From assembly GCA_003868215.1 (NCBI GenBank), contig QWDQ01000003.1:124001-188000 (forward strand): 64,000 nt of DNA. The letters are read 5' to 3'. The notes beneath the pieces were generated by a model, which ran no database searches, was not told the origin of the DNA, and saw only the letters and a list, made by a program, of their open reading frames with translations. This document shows positions 1 to 10,150 of the stretch, in pieces (within the stretch, counting starts at the first letter, position 1; each line of letters begins with the position of its first letter). The translations under genes were made by a program, and so were the position numbers. The stretch is from Pseudophaeomoniella oleicola. Its lineage: Eukaryota; Ascomycota; Eurotiomycetes; Phaeomoniellales; Phaeomoniellaceae.

Positions 1-1363
1 CTTTTCCGTAGTATAAAGCAACATGGACAAAGATACCAGTTAGATTCGCAAAAGAGAGCCCGTACGTAAGCGCATAGGCTGCAGGCAGGAACATAGGCGA
101 GTAAGATTCGTAGTCCCTTTGATTAACAGTACCATCTGGATTCATGATCCGGGAAGTATTGTAGGTGCTTCCTGTATTATCGAAAGTATTCGAATTCATG
201 AGTGGCATGTATGACGTGTACCAGGTATTTGTATAATAGATTGCGGGTGCGACAATCCAGAAGAACATCGCAAAGCCACCCATGACGTTCAATCCCGCCC
301 AAGCTGGGGCCAATAAGGGGCTTTGGTTGGCGTAAACAACTTGGGCCCAGTCGAAAGTAAGCATTGACATGCCGAGACCAGTTGTCTGTCCGAAAAGCGA
401 ATTGACAACAACGTTTTTAGGCACAATCCAGCAGATAAAGGAGAAGGTACTCAAAGCCTTGAACAGAAAGCCTGGGACAAAATACCAGATCGCACCTCCC
501 ACAAACACGTACGTGAAGAATCTCGCCCGTGAGATCTTCCAACCATCTGCTATCAGATTTTGTCGGGAGTGCAACGTGGAGAACAGCGCGGCGTTCGATA
601 GAGCATTGGGCCATATCATGGTTGCTGGGAGCACCAACCACCGGTAAGATACGCCGGCAATTCCAAATCCTAGTAGTTGCGTTGTTAAGCAGAACAGAAC
701 CTCAAACCCACCCTGGGACGGCATATTATAGAACTTGACGATGGCCTCGATGACCTGGGTTGCTGCAGCTGATCCGAAAGAGACATTTGCCATAATCGTG
801 ATCAATGCATGCTCCTTGATATTAAAGTCATGGTCCGGATTCAGGAATCCAATCGGAAGAAATTTCGCCCAAGCACAGCCAATTGGGTAAGAAAGTAATT
901 GTGCCACGAGTGAACTAATCGTCACACTTGGCTGGCGCAAGTTGAAGAATTGATTGAGCCCACTTCCGATCTGTTCAATATCACATCAGTCATGATGGCT
1001 GGTCACAGGAACTCCGTGGCAAAACTCACTATAGTGAAAATGATGCCAATTGTCCACATTCGGACCGTGTTGACTGGCAGTAAGGGATCATCCGTGGGAG
1101 AGACGACCGCTCGTACTTCTGGGAAAGGAGAGTTGTCGGCTTCATATGGTAGAATCTCTTCGGCAACCTTGTCATCGAGAACATCCATCTCCCCTGATGA
1201 AACGTCGTATTCTGGCTCCTACAATCATCCGTCAGCAGTGTAGCAGGAGCGAGGCAGATTCAATTACCACCTTCAAGGCCTCGTCTTTGGAGGTGCCCAT
1301 CTTGAAGGACTCTTCCCAGACTGGCGTCTCCGCCGAATGGCGAACACTATCTGCACTGGCCAT
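1..1363 (-). CDS. Small oligopeptide transporter, OPT family (C-terminal part beyond window)
   Basis: Proton-coupled import of small peptides across the plasma membrane is the known role of this family. I start at the ATG at 1363. Two introns, 1219-1267 and 971-1029, give about 418 residues, then the gene runs off the left edge; full-length OPTs are roughly 750-850 aa. The acidic N-terminus is followed by the family hallmark DDPxLPVNTxRMW, then IGSGLNQFFNLRQPS, SYPIGCAWAKFLP and HDFNIKEHALITIMANV, all typical OPT blocks, with many hydrophobic membrane segments after them. The intron 1 donor could lie 3 nt away (1270) with no change of frame. The gene is divergent from the D-amino-acid oxidase, 335 bp apart. 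Family assignment is secure; substrate is not. Confidence 0.93.
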
Positions 1364-1698
1364 GGCGAGCGATGAAGAGCTAACAACGACATCTCTGAGC
1401 GTTACACGGTCTGACTTAAATCTTCGATGCTTATCGTCGTTGCAGGTGCTGCAGCGAGTGTTGCAAGATTGTTGGTGCAGAGTGGACCTTACTGATAAAC
1501 GGATTCATCCGATGACCCGGTAGATGAAATGATACCACGAATGGAAATATTCTCACGGTTGGACCCGCAGCAAAATTACCAGTTCTGGATAGATCATCAA
1601 TCCATGGGTCTTAAGTATCAGCAAATATTCCTCAAGACACATACAGTCCGAGAGGGAACAAGGCTCACATTACATGTTGGCATTGGCCCAACGCCACA
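1364..1698. promoter_or_regulatory. Shared divergent promoter region, OPT / D-amino-acid oxidase
   Basis: A 335-bp non-coding gap between two divergent start codons, so it must hold both promoters. I see no distinctive operator-like repeat in it. A short pyrimidine-rich stretch precedes the oxidase start. Confidence 0.5.
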
Positions 1699-2841
1699 AT
1701 GACGGTCGAAGTCCCGACTGATTCCGCTTCCATACCCTACGCCAGACGACCTATCATTATCCTGGGGGCAGGCGTTATTGGATGCGCTGCCGCTCGCCAA
1801 CTCCTACAGAAAGGTTTTGAGGTCACTCTAGTTGCCGAGTACCTTCCAGGCGATCAAAACATTTTCTATGCTTCAGCATGGGCGGGTGCTGCATGGCACT
1901 CTGCGGGTGGACTGACGAATGACAACAAGTATCTCCAGGCAGTCACGCACAGGCACTTGGTGAAATTGGCTCGAGAAGAGCCAGGTGCCGGAGTCTGTAT
2001 CGTTAACAGTCGCGAGTACCTCGAGGAGAAGCCCGGCGAGAATTCTGCAATTTGGGGAAAGACGATATATTCCAATGTCGGTTCCGAAGTCATCTCTTGG
2101 GGTTCATGTCTGACATATTGAATGTAGTTCCGCGAACTAGAGTCCGGTGAATTTCCCTCCAAATTCGCTTGTGGTTGGTCTTACGACTGCCCTGTGGTAG
2201 ATCCTACCAAACATTTACCGTATCTGAGCGCTAAAGTCAAGTCGCTTGGTGGCTCGTTCATCCGACATAAAGTGTCGTCTTTGAAGGATCTTTATGCCAT
2301 GTTTCCTATGTCTCGCGTCTTCATAAATGCAAGCGGCTGGGGTAGCAAACTTCTTGAAGACGTCGCTGATGAAGCCTGTTTCCCTGAACGCGGCCAAAAT
2401 GTATTCTACGAGACCCCTGATTCTGGGACCATGTATTTTCGCAATGGCAAGGAGTATACTTACGTGATACCTCGTCCGATGTCCGGCGGTTTGATCCTGG
2501 GCGGCATCAAGCAGCGGGACAACTTGTAAGGGACTTTCCCACAGTATGCTCAAATCCTGCTAACTGTATTCAGCTCACCAGAAGTCGATATGGAGGTCGC
2601 GAGAGATGAGATTGCCCGTGCTCACCGTCTCGCACCGGACGTGGTACCCGCCAATCCTCCCGAAGACAAATTGAAATACATCGTTGGCATTCGACCCTCG
2701 CGAGATGGCGGGTTCCGATTGCAGTCTCAAACCATTGGCTCTCGAGTCGTTCTGTCGGCGTATGGGTTTGGTGGTGGAGGATATTCATTCTCTTACGGTG
2801 TGGCCGACGCTCTCACCAAGATGGTCGAGGAAGCCGAGTAG
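1699..2841 (+). CDS. D-amino-acid oxidase (FAD-dependent)
   Basis: Oxidatively deaminates D-amino acids to 2-oxo acids, releasing ammonia and hydrogen peroxide (known for the family). Introns 2077-2127 and 2526-2573 give a 347-aa protein, the usual DAO length. Visible motifs: the Rossmann ILGAGVIGCAAA near residue 22, the FAD-contacting SAWAGAAWHS near 58, the substrate-binding arginine segment GIRPSRDGG and the C-terminal block YGFGGGGYSFSYG. Most fungal DAOs are peroxisomal, but this one ends in Glu-Ala-Glu, with no PTS1 tripeptide. The intron 1 donor is the less usual GTCGGT; splicing there joins Tyr-Ser-Asn to Phe-Arg-Glu-Leu, as the family expects. The divergent peptide transporter suggests a nitrogen-scavenging context (inference). 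Confidence 0.93.
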
Positions 2842-3849
2842 ATCAACGTGATACGCTAGCTACCACGGTAAAGTGCGGCATGAGTATGAGAGCAAAGAGA
2901 AGACATAGAATATAGAATTGAGGCATAAATACGAAAGAAGGAAAAAGGGATTCAACACGCCTTGCTTTACCCTCTCCGCATCGCGGTCATAACTTCTACA
3001 TCACAACGGAATTACTGTAACCATTACTGCTTCCATAACCCTCATATGCAGACATCCATACCATCATCTTCTCGTAGCCCTCATGTTCGTGCACCCATAC
3101 AATGATTGTTCCTGCTATCAACAACTTCCTCCACCCTCGATCTCTTATCACCCCGTTATACATCCACGACCTCGCCTATAATCAACTGACTCACTCACTC
3201 ACTCAGTGACTCACCAACAATACCATCCCTTCGAAGCTGACATACTGCTAAAATCACTTACCTCAGTAATCAATGGTTACGTGCGGAATACAGTGAAGAG
3301 AGACAGGGGGCGTATAGTACTTGCTTATACTGTACATCGCTTATCTCCGCTGAGCCAATCATCCTCACCTTATCTACCTGACCTGAGCGAGACAGGCCGC
3401 TCGAAGGAATAGATCTATGTGCCTACCTAGGTACATAACTATTAGAGATTAGTAGGGTTACATGGACAAGGACACACACACACACATAAACACACTACAG
3501 TACAGTAGTATTGTGTGGATGACTCACTTGGCCTCGGCAATATTGTATGTGGACGAGACGGGACGGGACAAGATGAGATGAGATTGAGATGGTAGTAGTG
3601 GTCATGGTGGTGATGGTGAAGATGATGATGGGAGCACTCGTTCTGTAGCATAATCCAATGGAACATAGTTTGCTGAGATAAATATGAATCAAATTGATTA
3701 TATATCTCTGTAATAAATACTCTCTGAAGACTGCGGTACTAACTATCTTGATCTTCTCAGAAACATATCATCTCACTACAACCCTTTCCTCTTCTTACCT
3801 ACCTACCCACATACCCTATCTAGCTTACTACATAGCAAATCCCCCCAAA
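2842..3849. other. Intergenic, 1 kb, microsatellite-rich
   Basis: No convincing gene. It holds a CA run at 3472-3486, a perfect 10-bp palindrome TACCTAGGTA at 3424-3433, GAT/GGT-rich simple sequence around 3585-3635 and a CT-rich leader before the acetyltransferase. Short open frames here have biased, repetitive composition and no recognisable domain. Confidence 0.6.
3472..3486. repeat. CA dinucleotide microsatellite
   Basis: Uninterrupted alternating A/C run of about 15 bases, followed by short CA-rich flanks. Confidence 0.85.
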
Positions 3850-4620
3850 ATGCCACTCCCCCCCTCCATAACCCTCCGCCCCGCCCACTCTTCCGACCTC
3901 CCCTCCATCTCTCATCTCGGCGCCCAAGCCTTCTTGACCGACTCGCACACAGCCTTCAAGGCATACGTGCGGGGCAACGAAAACGACCATGAAGACGGCG
4001 CCGGGGAGGAAGTAGGCGCGTACTTGGCGAATCCGAGATGTGATGTTATTGTTGCTGTTGAGAGAGGGGAGGAGGAGCAGCAGCAAGAAGAAAAGGTGGT
4101 GGGGTGGGTTTGTTGGGCGAAGAGAGGATACGAAGTAGATGCAGCAGTCAAGGACAAGGAGAAGGAAGCAACGAGCAAGACAGAGGACCAGCAGCAACTC
4201 TCTCCCCCAACCCCCCCACCAAAAAGCCCCGACGGCTCCCCCCTTACCCTCTCCGACCTCGAATCCTACACCAACGCCGCCATGACCTACTACATGACCC
4301 TCCTAATGCCCCCAGGCACCCGCTGCCGCTTCATCGTCGGCATCAGCATCGCGCCAACGCACCAGGGGCTCGGTATCGGATCTGCGCTGATGCGCTGGGG
4401 CACCGACAAGTGCGATGACGAGGGTGTGTTTTGTTGGGTCAGTTCGAGTATGGGTGGGTGGCCGGCGTTTGAGAGGAATGGGTTCGTGGAGTTCGGGAGG
4501 GTGGAGGCGAGGTTGGATGAGTATGCGGAGGGGAAGGAGTTGGAGAGGGAATGGGGGGTGTATGTGTGGAGGTGGGGGAAGAGGGAGCCGAGGGGAGGGA
4601 CCGTGGAGAGCAAGGAGTGA
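3850..4620 (+). CDS. GNAT-family N-acetyltransferase
   Basis: Transfers an acetyl group from acetyl-CoA to an amine; the substrate cannot be told. An in-frame ATG exists at 3694, but 3850 has a good context (CCAAAATGC) and opens directly into the GNAT beta-1 strand ITLRPAHSSDLPSI, giving 256 aa. The acetyl-CoA pyrophosphate loop is HQGLGIGSALM, preceded by the beta-4 strand FIVGISIAP and followed by GWPAFERNGF. Between beta-3 (VVGWVCWAKRG) and this motif lies a charged, proline-rich low-complexity insert of roughly 50 residues. It resembles the fungal acetyltransferases usually annotated only as GNAT. No introns. Confidence 0.85.
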   Translation: MPLPPSITLRPAHSSDLPSISHLGAQAFLTDSHTAFKAYVRGNENDHEDGAGEEVGAYLANPRCDVIVAVERGEEEQQQEEKVVGWVCWAKRGYEVDAAVKDKEKEATSKTEDQQQLSPPTPPPKSPDGSPLTLSDLESYTNAAMTYYMTLLMPPGTRCRFIVGISIAPTHQGLGIGSALMRWGTDKCDDEGVFCWVSSSMGGWPAFERNGFVEFGRVEARLDEYAEGKELEREWGVYVWRWGKREPRGGTVESKE

Positions 4621-4815
4621 AGATGTCGGTCATAGGGGAGGGGAATTGGTTACAAGTGGTAGGTATGATTATGAAGTCTCTATCAACATTGGAGTTTCGA
4701 GCAATGTATCTGTGCGTAACATCCAAGGCTGCTGACTAGGTGCATCTATCAAAGCAAAGATACATTGTGCCAATGTCAGACAGTGACGATTCGTACAATG
4801 TCGGCAACCGCATCC

Positions 4816-5619
4816 TTACAACCACCTCTTGTTTCCCCAATGACTCAAAGTCTTAGCGCCGTCCCCGTTTTTGAAGCTGGCATTGTCGGCGACTTTGAGA
4901 ACCAATTTGGCGCTTTCTACCGGTTCCAATGGGCCCTTCCATTCCGGAGCATATTCCATAAACTTTTGCATCATTTCCTGGACTCCCTTAGGAAATTCTT
5001 GAGGCGTCTCGGATGTTGCGACTACTCCAGGGCTGATACTCAGGAACAGAATTCCGTGGTTGAGGTAGGCTGCTTGATACTTGGCGATGACCATGTTGAG
5101 CGCTGCTTTCGAAGTGGAGTACGCAATAGAGATAGGAAGCGAAAGTTCATTGGTTAGGTCTAATTCTGCAAGACCGGTCGTCAACGTGATGACCTTTTTC
5201 GGACCATTTGACGCCAGAATGAGGGGAAGGAATGCAGTGAGGGTCTTGATGACACCGTTGACGTTGACCTTTATGCTGTAATCGATGCTGTCTTCGAGCT
5301 CAGCAGAATCTTCGGTGTAGTCGAGTGCGGAATTGAAGGTCGTATTGTCTGAGACAAGGGCTGCATTGTTGATAAGATAATTCAACTTTCCGCCGGTGAC
5401 GTTGGCGACTTCTTTGGCCGCGGCTTTCAAGGCTGGGGTGTCTGTGATATCTGCTTGGAGGATAGTGACACCCCTGATGCCTTCCTTGGCCAGTCTCTCT
5501 TCTGCCGCGGGCTTGTTGCGCACCAGTCCAAAGAGAACGTTTGAGGGATCTTCGGAAAGGACCTTCAAGAATGCGAGGCCGAGACCTCTATTGGCTCCAG
5601 TGATAACATAGGACGGCAT
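4816..5619 (-). CDS. Short-chain dehydrogenase/reductase, sniffer/C-factor-like
   Basis: NAD(P)-dependent oxidoreductase of 267 aa. I chose the ATG at 5619 because the protein then begins MPSYVITGANRGLG, with the TGxxxGxG cofactor motif near residue 6; an upstream in-frame ATG at 5769 would add 50 residues that fit no SDR. Other motifs: NNA near 87, the catalytic Tyr-x-x-x-Lys as YSTSKAALN, and a Pro-Gly turn (SISPGVVAT) after it. The ANRGLGLAF start and the overall arrangement match the small fungal SDRs related to C-factor and norsolorinic acid ketoreductase. Substrate unknown. No introns. It is convergent with the acetyltransferase, 195 bp away. Confidence 0.88.
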   Translation of the reverse strand: MPSYVITGANRGLGLAFLKVLSEDPSNVLFGLVRNKPAAEERLAKEGIRGVTILQADITDTPALKAAAKEVANVTGGKLNYLINNAALVSDNTTFNSALDYTEDSAELEDSIDYSIKVNVNGVIKTLTAFLPLILASNGPKKVITLTTGLAELDLTNELSLPISIAYSTSKAALNMVIAKYQAAYLNHGILFLSISPGVVATSETPQEFPKGVQEMMQKFMEYAPEWKGPLEPVESAKLVLKVADNASFKNGDGAKTLSHWGNKRWL

Positions 5620-6742
5620 TTTGATGGGATTGTTTGATATCTTCCAGAGGATGAGAACTTGGGATTGCAATCCAGGTAAGAGATGCCTTTCTTCGAGCTG
5701 CAGATGAGATGTGCTGATGATGATATAAGAGAATACAAGGAAAGACAGAGGATACTTATACGTTCTCATCCCCTAACTCGTATCCCAATCAAATGCCATG
5801 TTCAGCCACAAGCGTCCCCAGGTTCTTGCCAAGATCATGCCGCAATAACGAATTGCATAATCTATTGCTTCTAGTTTGGCTGTAAGTGACGCTCCCGGTG
5901 GTGAAACTGCTCTACCATCATGATGATTTAGGACAATGGAGTATGGAATGTTGCCCAATGATCGTTAAGAAAATGGTGTCGTCGTCCGGACAGAATTGAC
6001 TTGCTGCTCTAAGATTCTCTCGTAATCGTGACCCCAAAATCATTGGGTGGAATCGTTTATATTTGCTTCAGGCGGCATCATTTATTTAGTAAGCGACGGA
6101 TTTAAGTGATTCTTATCTACGAGGAACTTCGGCGCATGCCGACATGATATGCCTCCGACTTATTTTACTTCGTCATCGTTCAGTACATGGCAAGTTCCAC
6201 AGGGATTGAATCATACGGACAGAGAGAGAGAGATAATAGATCGAATGGCAAGAGAGATATTCCTGTCTGGAAAGAAGTCACCAGCTTCATCAAGTGTATC
6301 ATGTCCGTCTAACGGCCGAATAACATACGCGGAGACAGAAACGGCACAATTTCCACCCGATTCAGAGTCGCCGGAACAGGCTTTTGGGTGTTCCTCTGAA
6401 ATAAGGGGAATCTCTTTTTCTTTCTTAATGAGCAGACTCTTGCCGCTGTGAGAAACGTGTACATGTTTACATAGGATCGTGTTTTTCGACCAGCATACGG
6501 TAGAGACCTCATAGTGTACAACGGATTCCTCGATCTCTCAGGTTGGAACTCAGCCGACATTCGTGGTCAAGCAGACCGCAAAATAATTCCATCCTTGTAC
6601 AGTGTTGTGGAAAGGGGCAAAGCTGGTCCTTAAAGCCCATAGGGAAACCCAGAGCCTGCTTACTGTGAAACATACGTTGTTAGCAGCAAGGAGTTGGGTG
6701 TAAAATTCACGTCTGTCGCAACTTCGTCACTCACGCCTCGGA
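5620..6742. other. Intergenic, 1.1 kb, no gene seen
   Basis: Divergent region between the SDR and the DUF1757-like gene. A short GA-rich stretch lies at about 6220-6233. The open frames of 60-100 codons have no recognisable composition or motif. Confidence 0.5.
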
Positions 6743-7285
6743 ATGGCTCTTTTCATTCCCCATCCTCCCTACGCTGAGGACCAATCTTTCGCCCACGCGT
6801 ATGTGGCCTTTCATGTGCTGCATCGAGGCTTCCAGACCGGCTCGTTCATTGGCATTCTCCTTACAGCCACCCGCACCTCCTTTGACCTCATACGGAGCAA
6901 AACAACTTTCTCAGCATTGAAATCAACAATGATACCTCGCTTACAACGTTCCGTCGGTGTTGGCGGAATATGGGGTACCGCTCTCCTGACCTTCGGCCTA
7001 ATAGGTCGTATGTGGGGTAGAGAAGAAATCGAATGGAAGGATCGGACTTGGAGGTTATTAAAAAACGAGGGACAGGTTGAGGTTGACGATTGGAGTTTTG
7101 CCGGCAGTGCAGTGGGTATTGGCGCTTGGGCAATGGCTGCGAGAAAAGGCAGGGCAACGGTATGGACCGGAGCTGGGAATCCGAAACTTCAGGGATTAGG
7201 GGCTGCTGGGTTGGGAAATCTAACAGGCGTGCTTGGGTATATGATTTGGAGATATGGGGTGATGGGCAAAGACATGAACTCATAA
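6743..7285 (+). CDS. Small membrane protein, DUF1757-like
   Basis: A 180-aa single-exon protein with the ATG in an acceptable context. The N-terminus (FIPHPPYAED, then AYVAFHVLHRGFQTGS) and the alternating glycine-rich hydrophobic segments (residues about 24-45, 70-90, 118-135, 150-172) match my memory of the fungal DUF1757 family. A Tim17-like glycine-rich membrane fold is possible, but that is inference. No catalytic motif is visible. Its 3' end lies 90 bp from the convergent SDR end. Confidence 0.7.
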   Translation: MALFIPHPPYAEDQSFAHAYVAFHVLHRGFQTGSFIGILLTATRTSFDLIRSKTTFSALKSTMIPRLQRSVGVGGIWGTALLTFGLIGRMWGREEIEWKDRTWRLLKNEGQVEVDDWSFAGSAVGIGAWAMAARKGRATVWTGAGNPKLQGLGAAGLGNLTGVLGYMIWRYGVMGKDMNS

Positions 7286-7375
7286 CGAGAGTAACAAATC
7301 AATGTACCATGATCAGACTCGGACATGTCACCTTCGTGAGATACGATACGTGTCTTACAGTCGTTGTAGAACCTT

Positions 7376-8146
7376 TCAAATCATGACGAGACCGCCATCC
7401 ACGTTTAATTGTTGCCCTGTAACTGCATTGGCCCACGGGGATGCGAAGAAAAGCACGGCTCCAGCTAGATCTTTAGGAGTAGTGACCTTTCTCAACGGCG
7501 TCACACCCTGCACCATCTGAAATACGGCTTCCGGCGTTGCATCACTTGCATCGGTCCCTTTTAACAAACCTCCGGTAACCATGTTAGACGTGATGTCACC
7601 CATAGGTCCGAGTTCTGCCGCTACGGTCCTAGTATACGATAATAAGGCCGCTTTCGAGGTCGTATAATCGTGATATGGTACTACTGGATTCTGGACCAGG
7701 TTGCTCCCGATGTTGATGATCCTGCCGAAGCCTGACTCCGTGAAGGTAGGAATAGCTGCCTGGGTGGTGTTGAGAGCACCGCGAAGGGAACCTTGAAGTT
7801 GGCGATCAAAATCTGTCCAGGATATAGTGTCCAAATGTTGCCTCGCATCTCCATTGAACGTGAAACCAACTAAAGCATTATTCACAACTGTCGTGATTGA
7901 TTTTCCATAATGTTCTTTTGTGGCAGCGAAAAGAGCTTTGACTTGACGCGGATCTGTGATGTCCGCTCCATACGCAAAGCAGCCAAGGTCTTTTGCGATT
8001 GTTTCTGCTTTCTCTTTGCTGTTGAAGTAATTCAACACCACCTTTGCTCCCTCAGCATGGAATGCTTGCAAAATGACCAATCCAAGTCCACGGCTGGAGC
8101 CTGTTACTAAGACGACTTGCTCCGAAAGTTGCATCTCAAGATCCAA
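7376..8146 (-). CDS. Short-chain dehydrogenase/reductase, FabG-like
   Basis: Classical SDR of 256 aa, intronless. It shows the cofactor motif TGSSRGLG near residue 15, the active-site strand NIGSNL with its serine, and the catalytic tyrosine and lysine in YTTSKAALLSY; the C-terminal block ASPWANAVTGQQLNVDGG is the signature of 3-oxoacyl-ACP reductase/enoyl reductase-like SDRs. The usual NNAG motif reads NNAL, a mild variation. The reaction is probably an NAD(P)-dependent carbonyl/alcohol interconversion; substrate unknown. It is divergent from PSD1, 351 bp away. Confidence 0.88.
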   Translation of the reverse strand: MDLEMQLSEQVVLVTGSSRGLGLVILQAFHAEGAKVVLNYFNSKEKAETIAKDLGCFAYGADITDPRQVKALFAATKEHYGKSITTVVNNALVGFTFNGDARQHLDTISWTDFDRQLQGSLRGALNTTQAAIPTFTESGFGRIINIGSNLVQNPVVPYHDYTTSKAALLSYTRTVAAELGPMGDITSNMVTGGLLKGTDASDATPEAVFQMVQGVTPLRKVTTPKDLAGAVLFFASPWANAVTGQQLNVDGGLVMI

Positions 8147-8497
8147 AGTAGAAAAACGGTTCCGGTATGCAATACTGCGAAAGGAGCCCAGACGTAACAG
8201 AAATCAGATCCAAAATTGCTCCCCGATATTCCCACACCTTGCCTATAGAACATATAAACTAGGTAGGATCTTAGAAGCAGATACAATTGATATCGAGACA
8301 GCGAATCATTGCAATTGGTTCTTTCGGCAAAGTTTCCTGGATCTGCACGTAGAGCAGAGCGTAGTGACGTTTTATCTCATGTGGAGAAGAGAGTCGCAGA
8401 AGCAATTCATGTGCGATCCATATATCGCAATCATCATGCTTCACTTCACTAAGAGCAGGGTCTTCTGATTCACAAGGCAGGTTGATCGCACTCTAAC
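8147..8497. promoter_or_regulatory. Divergent promoter region, SDR / PSD1
   Basis: A 351-bp gap between divergent start codons. No repeated or palindromic site stands out. Confidence 0.45.
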
Positions 8498-10150
8498 ATG
8501 TCTGCCTCTCCTCTTTGTCGCCAATGCATAAGGGGGCGTACTCCTTCCATCACATCCTCAAATATAACGGAAGCACTTCTTTATCCGTCACCTCCACGAG
8601 CTTCATCCTCCGCACGGAAGTCCCTTCAATGTAGGGCTTTCACCTCATCACGATGCTACAGGAAAGATGAAGGGTCTTTTACCACGAGGTTGGGCAAAGC
8701 ATGGCGTCAGACACCTGTCAAATGGTATCCTATACCGGTGGGTCTAGGTATCGCATTCCTGGGTTTCAGACAATTTTCGAGAGCGAGGGCGAGAGAACAA
8801 GCGAAAATTGACGAGTATGATGGGGAGCCAGTTGATGGAAAAAGGCCGCCAAAGCGCCCCCGAATACGCCCCTCAGGACCATGGCAGGTGCAAATTATGT
8901 CGACGTTGCCTCTGAAAGCAATGTCGAGAATATGGGGCCGATTTAATGAGATGGAGATACCATACTATCTCAGAGTCCCTGGGTTTAAGCTATATAGCTG
9001 GATCTTTGGTGTCAACCTCAATGAAGTCTCTGAGCCGGACCTGCATGTATATCCCAATCTTGCAGCCTTTTTCTACCGTACCATTAAGCCAGGTGTCAGA
9101 CCTTTAGATCCCAATCCCAACGCGATCCTCTCTCCAGCCGACGGGCGTGTGCTATCATTTGGCACTATAGAACGAGGCGAAGTGGAACAGGTCAAAGGGA
9201 TGACATACAGACTCGACGCATTGCTTGGAAAACTTCCTCCCACGACCGCAAATCCCTCTGCGCCTTCGAACATTTTCGCCAGATCGCCTGAAAGCCAAAG
9301 CAAAGTACAATCTGCGTCGACGTCAGATGATATTGCGTCGGATGAAGAGTTCGCCAAGATGAATGGAATATCATATACCCTTCCAGATCTGTTCTCCGGC
9401 CAAAGTCCATCTTCCTCCAAGTCAACGACGATGGATGCCTCCACTAAGTCTCAGCCCTCATCTGAGGCGGAAGCGAGAGCTGAGTTAGCTCTTGGCTCTA
9501 CCAGTAGACCATGGTGGGACTTTGGCGTCTCTGAATCCACCCCGAGTCGGTCAGCTCTCCATTACATCGTCGTCTACCTTGCCCCCGGCGACTACCACCG
9601 CTTCCACTCCCCAATTTCTTGGATTGTCTCATCTAGGCGTCATTTTGCAGGAGAACTATACTCAGTCTCTCCCTACCTCCAACGCACACTACCGGGACTT
9701 TTCACACTCAACGAACGGGTGGTTCTCCTTGGTCGTTGGCGCTGGGGATTCTTCTCCTTCATCCCAGTCGGCGCTACCAATGTTGGCTCAATCAAGATCA
9801 ACTTCGACAAGGAACTACGTACAAACAGTCTTACGACAGATACAGCAGCAGACAGAGCTGCCGCTGAGGCTGCTGAACGTGGCGAACCGTACGCGGGCTT
9901 TTCGGAAGCTACGTACGCCCACGCCAGTAAAGTCCTCGGAGGTCACGCACTAAAGAGAGGTGAGGAAATGGGTGGTTTCCAGTTGGGAAGCAGTATTGTT
10001 TTGGTTTTTGAGGCTCCAAGAGGTCGGAGACCTACTTTTGACGAAGGATTTACCGAAGAGAAAGTGAAGGGAGGTTGGAAATGGAATATTTCCAAAGGTC
10101 AGAAGGTCAAGGTTGGAGAAGCTCTAGGATGGGTCGAGGACGAGCAATAA
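8498..10150 (+). CDS. PSD1: Phosphatidylserine decarboxylase proenzyme, mitochondrial (PSD1 type)
   Basis: Converts phosphatidylserine to phosphatidylethanolamine at the inner mitochondrial membrane. A single exon encodes 550 aa. Residues 1-60 are Arg/Ser-rich and presequence-like; a hydrophobic segment near 80-95 (PVGLGIAFLGF) is the likely membrane anchor. Catalytic blocks follow in order: LSPADGRVLSFG near 210, GDYHRFHSPISW near 370 and the self-cleavage site near 500. That site reads LGSS here, where the textbook sequence is LGST; the serine that becomes the pyruvoyl group is kept. A Ser-rich insert of about 100 residues (roughly 245-345) separates the first two blocks. The downstream segment IVLVFEAP fits the alpha subunit. 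Confidence 0.95.
   Translation: MSASPLCRQCIRGRTPSITSSNITEALLYPSPPRASSSARKSLQCRAFTSSRCYRKDEGSFTTRLGKAWRQTPVKWYPIPVGLGIAFLGFRQFSRARAREQAKIDEYDGEPVDGKRPPKRPRIRPSGPWQVQIMSTLPLKAMSRIWGRFNEMEIPYYLRVPGFKLYSWIFGVNLNEVSEPDLHVYPNLAAFFYRTIKPGVRPLDPNPNAILSPADGRVLSFGTIERGEVEQVKGMTYRLDALLGKLPPTTANPSAPSNIFARSPESQSKVQSASTSDDIASDEEFAKMNGISYTLPDLFSGQSPSSSKSTTMDASTKSQPSSEAEARAELALGSTSRPWWDFGVSESTPSRSALHYIVVYLAPGDYHRFHSPISWIVSSRRHFAGELYSVSPYLQRTLPGLFTLNERVVLLGRWRWGFFSFIPVGATNVGSIKINFDKELRTNSLTTDTAADRAAAEAAERGEPYAGFSEATYAHASKVLGGHALKRGEEMGGFQLGSSIVLVFEAPRGRRPTFDEGFTEEKVKGGWKWNISKGQKVKVGEALGWVEDEQ

Noticed and set aside
971-1029. Apparent frame break in the OPT gene
   Set aside because: A 59-bp intron with GTGAGT donor and CAG acceptor joins two conserved OPT blocks in frame.
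3694-3849. Longer N-terminus for the GNAT protein
   Set aside because: The added 52 residues are translated leader sequence with simple composition; the later ATG has a better context and starts the domain directly.
5620-5769. 50-residue N-terminal extension of the SDR
   Set aside because: SDRs of this type start just before the Rossmann strand; the extension is not similar to any targeting signal I trust.
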